The position numbers and the translations under genes were made by a program. From Acidimicrobiaceae bacterium (lineage in GTDB: Bacteria > Actinomycetota > Acidimicrobiia > Acidimicrobiales > RAAP-2): DNA of 8,777 nt. How positions within the stretch are numbered: position 1 is the stretch's first letter; the number at the start of each line of letters is the position of its first letter. Below are positions 6,752 through 8,777 of the stretch, in pieces. The DNA is taken from positions 1-8,777 of the forward strand of contig PMFY01000364.1 in NCBI GenBank assembly GCA_003157945.1. The letters run 5' to 3'. The notes under the pieces were generated by a model, which did not search any database, was not told the DNA's origin, and worked only from the letters and a program-made list of their open reading frames with translations.

Positions 6752-6832
6752 CCGTAGGGGCCCGCCCGGGGGCCACGCGACGTCCACTGGGGGAGGGCAG
6801 GGGCGGACGCGGCGCCGGGCGGGCCCCTACGG
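6752..6832. repeat. 18-bp perfect inverted repeat with 45-nt spacer, at the RR2 3' end
   Basis: The left arm is CCGTAGGGGCCCGCCCGG (6752-6769) and the right arm its exact reverse complement (6815-6832). The right arm contains the RR2 stop codon (TAG, read at 6829-6827). As RNA the arms would form a very GC-rich 18-bp stem. A second pair, GTGGACGTC (6736-6744) and GACGTCCAC (6779-6787), straddles the left arm, so mutually exclusive folds are possible. There is no T-run on the minus strand after the stem. It may terminate or attenuate transcription between RR2 and the crcB pair, or be a copy of a dispersed palindromic element. Confidence 0.85.
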
Positions 6833-7576
6833 TTTGAAGCGGTAGCCCACGCCTCGGACGGTGATGAGGTGGACGGGCTCGGCCGGGTTCAGTTCGATCT
6901 TCTTCCGCAGCCGCTTGACGTGGGTGTCGAGGGTCCGGCTGTCCCCCTTCTTGCGGTCCCGCCAGATGCGGTCCATGCACTGCTTGCGGGTCACGACGTG
7001 GCCGGCCTCCGACACCAGCAGCGTCAGCAGGTCGAACTCCTTGCGGGACAGCTCCAGGTCGCGCCCGTGCATCGAGGCCTCACGCCGCGACACGTCGACG
7101 GTGACGGGTCCGAAGGTGTAGGTGCCGTTCGGAGCGGGAGAAGCCGTGTGCTGGGGCTGGCGGCCCACCCGGCGCAGGACGGCGCGGATGCGGGCCGTGA
7201 GCTCGCGCGGTCGGGGAGGTTTGGTGATGTGGTCGGCCGCTCCGGCCTCGAGGGCCAGGACGGCGTCGAGCTCATCGTCCTCGTCGGTGATCATGATGAC
7301 GGGGAGCCAGGGGGTGGCCGTGGTGATCCGACGGAAGACCGCGAACCCCTCGGAGTCGCCGATCTGGGTGTCGAGGATCACCAGCGACGGGGACCCGGTG
7401 GCCGCCAGGGCGATGCCCTCGGCGCCGGTGGACGCGGTGATCACGTCGAACCCCTCGATCGAGAGGGTGGCGGCGAGTGAGTCGCGGGTGAGGTGGTCGT
7501 CGTCGATGATGAGGATGACGGGGGCCTCCTCGCCGGGGACGGCCCGTTGCTCGACTTCGCGGAACGTCAAGGTCAC
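6827..7576 (-). CDS. OmpR/PhoB-family response regulator RR2
   Basis: This is a second DNA-binding response regulator, 249 residues from the chosen start. The receiver domain (about 18-136) has Asp25 and Asp26, phosphoacceptor Asp69 in LVILDTQIGDSEG, Thr97 and Lys119. The usual KPF after the lysine is KPP here, and the post-Thr position is Asp instead of Ala. The winged helix (about 155-249) has SRKEFDLLTLLVSEAG, SRTLDTHVKRLRKKIELN and the terminal VRGVGYRFKP. The start is uncertain. The GTG at 7576 has no strong ribosome site but overlaps the stop of an 80-codon ORF by GTGA. An in-frame GTG at 7792 would add 72 low-complexity residues and is less likely. A Pho-box-like promoter lies upstream. 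No histidine kinase is adjacent. Similarity to RR1 in the winged helix suggests a related operator, but the target is unknown. Confidence 0.9.
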   Translation of the reverse strand: MTLTFREVEQRAVPGEEAPVILIIDDDHLTRDSLAATLSIEGFDVITASTGAEGIALAATGSPSLVILDTQIGDSEGFAVFRRITTATPWLPVIMITDEDDELDAVLALEAGAADHITKPPRPRELTARIRAVLRRVGRQPQHTASPAPNGTYTFGPVTVDVSRREASMHGRDLELSRKEFDLLTLLVSEAGHVVTRKQCMDRIWRDRKKGDSRTLDTHVKRLRKKIELNPAEPVHLITVRGVGYRFKP

Positions 7577-7815
7577 CGACGGGCCCTGACGTCCCGGAAC
7601 AGGGTGCACGCCGCCGCGCCGCCGACGTGGCGGCGGGACCGGGCGGACACGCCGCTGCTGGACTGCCGGACCGGCGGGACCGGTGCCGGCCGGGTCGCCG
7701 TGAGAGGCGCCGGGGTCCATGCCCCGGGACGGCAGGTGGTGGTGCGTGCGGTGTCCGGCGCGGGCCCGGCGGCCCGGCGGGAACGCTGACACTGGGCCTG
7801 GTGGTGCGCTGCCAT
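7573..7815 (-). CDS. hypothetical 80-residue leader protein overlapping the RR2 start (uncertain)
   Basis: This small ORF starts with an ATG at 7815 and ends with a TGA (7575-7573) that overlaps the RR2 GTG as GTGA, the same junction style used elsewhere in the window. The predicted transcript start of the Pho-box promoter is near 7817, so its mRNA would be leaderless or nearly so, a common arrangement in actinomycetes. Hand-counted third-position G+C is about 89 percent, slightly higher than in the competing frame (about 82 percent). The product is basic and rich in Ala, Arg and Pro, with three cysteines, and shows no recognisable domain, signal peptide or membrane helix. Against it, composition of this kind also arises by chance in GC-rich DNA. 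The ORF may be a real small protein, a coupling leader for RR2, or nothing. Confidence 0.35.
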   Translation of the reverse strand: MAAHHQAQCQRSRRAAGPAPDTARTTTCRPGAWTPAPLTATRPAPVPPVRQSSSGVSARSRRHVGGAAACTLFRDVRARR

Positions 7816-7823
7816 CCCTGTGG

Positions 7824-7829
7824 ACAGTA
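7824..7829 (-). promoter_or_regulatory. -10 element of the predicted RR2 promoter
   Basis: On the minus strand TACTGT follows the last repeat unit after GTCCG (5 nt), with 16 nt between element starts, matching the pst and RR1 promoters exactly. The predicted start of transcription, near 7817, falls 1-3 nt before an ATG (7815). The RR2 GTG lies about 240 nt downstream. Confidence 0.5.
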
Positions 7830-7834
7830 CGGAC

Positions 7835-7889
7835 GGTAGGTGAACAGGACGCGATCGCTCTGTTATCGGACGGTAATCATTGGTGAATT
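7835..7889 (-). promoter_or_regulatory. PHO-box-like array, five 11-bp units, upstream of RR2
   Basis: Reading the minus strand, units start at 7889, 7878, 7867, 7856 and 7845: AATTCACCAAT, GATTACCGTCC, GATAACAGAGC, GATCGCGTCCT and GTTCACCTACC. The first and last carry the TTCACC core and the three middle ones are degenerate but begin GAT in phase. The promoter-proximal unit and flank resemble the RR1 promoter closely (GTTCACCT, then CCGTAC, then GT). It is weaker than the other two arrays when taken alone. Confidence 0.6.
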
Positions 7890-7915
7890 TTCTCCACGGG
7901 CGCGGCCGGCTTGCC

Positions 7916-7921
7916 TACAGT
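7916..7921 (+). promoter_or_regulatory. possible -10 element for pgi
   Basis: TACAGT on the plus strand is 50 nt upstream of the pgi ATG and is the best -10-like hexamer downstream of the Pho-box-like array. No convincing -35 hexamer is found at the usual distance, so this is only a suggestion. Confidence 0.22.
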
Positions 7922-7930
7922 CGGTTGCCG

Positions 7931-7971
7931 GGCCCCGTCGGGGCCGACGGATGGACGGGAGCGGACGCTGA
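7931..7971 (+). other. pgi leader: GC hairpin and six-codon upstream ORF
   Basis: GGCCCC (7931-7936) and GGGGCC (7940-7945) form a 6-bp stem with a 3-nt loop. ATGGACGGGA at 7951 is repeated exactly at 7971, where it is the pgi start. The first copy opens a six-codon frame (MDGSGR) whose TGA (7969-7971) overlaps the pgi ATG as TGATG. Whether it is translated is unknown; GGGAG at 7957-7961 inside it is also the likely pgi ribosome-binding site. Confidence 0.35.
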
Positions 7972-8777
7972 TGGACGGGAACACCGTGGTGGATCTCCGG
8001 GGGACCGAGGAGTGGCGGGCCGTGACCGGGCACCACGACCGCATCCGGGAGGTGCACCTGCGCTCGCTGTTCGCCGACGACCCGACCCGGGGGAAGAGCA
8101 TGGTGGCCCGGGCCGGCGATCTGGTCCTCGACTACTCCAAGCACCGTGTCGACCGAGGTGCGCTCGACGCCCTGCTGGCGGTGGCGCGGCGGGCCGGCGT
8201 GGCCGAGCGGCGCGACGCCATGTTCCGTGGCGACCGCATCAACACCACCGAGGACCGCGCCGTGCTCCACGTGGCCCTGCGCATGCCGCGCGACGCGACC
8301 CTGGTCGTCGACGGGCGTGACGTGGTGGTCGACGTGCACACCGTGCTCGACGCCATGGGCGCGGTGGCTGAGCGGATCCGGTCCGGTGCGTGGACCGGCC
8401 ACACCGGCCAGCGGATCCGATCCGTGGTGAACATCGGCATCGGCGGCTCCGACCTGGGGCCGGCCATGGCCCACGAGGCCCTGCGCGACTACGCGGACCC
8501 CGCCATCGAGTGCCGCTTCGTCTCGAACGTCGACCCCGTCGACCTGTACGCCAAGACCCATGACCTCGACCCGGCCACCACGCTGTTCGTGGTCTCCTCC
8601 AAGACGTTCACGACCCAGGAGACGCTCACCAACGCCCGGGCGGCGCGGACCTGGCTGTTGGACGGTCTCGCCTGCGGTGACGAGGCCGTCGCCCGCCACT
8701 TCGTGGCCGTGTCCACCAACCGGGCCGGAGTCGTCGACTTCGGGATCGACCCCGACAACATGTTCGGCTTCTGGGAC
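7971..8777 (+). CDS. pgi: glucose-6-phosphate isomerase, N-terminal part (3'-truncated by window edge)
   Basis: Pgi interconverts glucose 6-phosphate and fructose 6-phosphate in the cytoplasm, in glycolysis and gluconeogenesis. The 269 visible codons are about half of the usual length (around 540-550 residues), and the frame stays open to the window end. Diagnostic motifs appear in order: [15 protein letters not shown] (90-104), [11 protein letters not shown] (154-164) in the sugar-phosphate site, SNVD (185-188), [10 protein letters not shown] (209-218), which binds the phosphate group, and NMFGFWD (263-269), which normally leads straight into the VGGRYS active-site signature just outside the window. 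The ATG at 7971 fits the family N-terminus and has GGGAG at 7957-7961. The gene is divergent from RR2, with the Pho-box-like array between them. Confidence 0.95.
   Translation, partial: MDGNTVVDLRGTEEWRAVTGHHDRIREVHLRSLFADDPTRGKSMVARAGDLVLDYSKHRVDRGALDALLAVARRAGVAERRDAMFRGDRINTTEDRAVLHVALRMPRDATLVVDGRDVVVDVHTVLDAMGAVAERIRSGAWTGHTGQRIRSVVNIGIGGSDLGPAMAHEALRDYADPAIECRFVSNVDPVDLYAKTHDLDPATTLFVVSSKTFTTQETLTNARAARTWLLDGLACGDEAVARHFVAVSTNRAGVVDFGIDPDNMFGFWD

Larger units (their letters stand above)
7577..7970. other. 394-bp divergent intergenic region between RR2 and pgi
   Basis: No recognised gene lies here apart from the doubtful 80-codon ORF on the minus strand. From right to left it holds the pgi leader with a hairpin (7931-7945), an A+T-richer island (about 7860-7892) carrying the Pho-box-like array, the minus-strand -10 (7824-7829), and then about 240 bp of very GC-rich sequence before the RR2 GTG. 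The array sits upstream of both genes, so it could affect pgi as well as RR2. Confidence 0.7.

Noticed and set aside
7819..7827. DnaA-box-like sequence (minus strand TGTCCACAG)
   Set aside because: It is a single imperfect match, with no cluster and no origin genes nearby; it overlaps the predicted -10 of the RR2 promoter.
7863..8699. 278-codon minus-strand frame opposite pgi
   Set aside because: It is a shadow of pgi, which shows four diagnostic motifs on the plus strand.
1..8777. CRISPR arrays, insertion sequences, tRNA or rRNA genes, attachment sites
   Set aside because: No spaced repeat array, transposase motif, cloverleaf or rRNA segment was seen; all long regions are explained by the listed genes.

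Overview
The window is very GC-rich, with strongly G/C-biased third codon positions, GTG starts at several genes, and 4-bp overlapping start/stop junctions. Gene content and Pho-box style point to an actinomycete-type bacterium (Actinomycetota, possibly Acidimicrobiia). The lineage is an inference from style, not from a marker gene.

Layout, left to right. (1) 1-549 (+): the C-terminal part of an alpha/beta hydrolase, open at the left edge. (2) 550-626: a six-unit array of 11-bp Pho-box repeats starting immediately after the hydrolase stop codon, then a TACCGT -10 element. (3) 707-4676 (+): pstS-pstC-pstA-pstB, the complete high-affinity phosphate ABC importer. ATGA overlaps join C/A and A/B, and a stem-loop separates pstS from pstC. 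No phoU follows pstB. (4) 4691-5536 (-): an OmpR/PhoB-type response regulator (RR1), convergent with pstB across 14 bp, preceded by its own five-unit Pho-box promoter. (5) 5676-6610 (-): two tandem fluoride-channel (CrcB/FluC) genes overlapping by 4 bp. (6) 6611-6826: a short gap holding an 18-bp perfect inverted repeat. (7) 6827-7576 (-): a second OmpR/PhoB-type response regulator (RR2), possibly preceded by an overlapping 80-codon small ORF (7573-7815). (8) 7824-7889: a third, weaker five-unit Pho-box array plus -10 element reading toward RR2. (9) 7971-8777 (+): the N-terminal half of glucose-6-phosphate isomerase (pgi), running off the right edge.

The unifying observation is that three promoters (pst operon, RR1, RR2) share one architecture. 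Each has 11-bp direct repeats of the type G[T/A]TCAC, and the last repeat starts exactly 16 nt upstream of a TAC[C/T]GT -10 element. This suggests a local phosphate-starvation regulon in which one regulator (probably RR1) drives phosphate uptake, its own gene and a second response regulator. No histidine kinase or PhoU is present in the window. The third promoter also predicts an almost leaderless small ORF coupled to RR2 by a GTGA overlap. That is the most novel, and least certain, proposal here.
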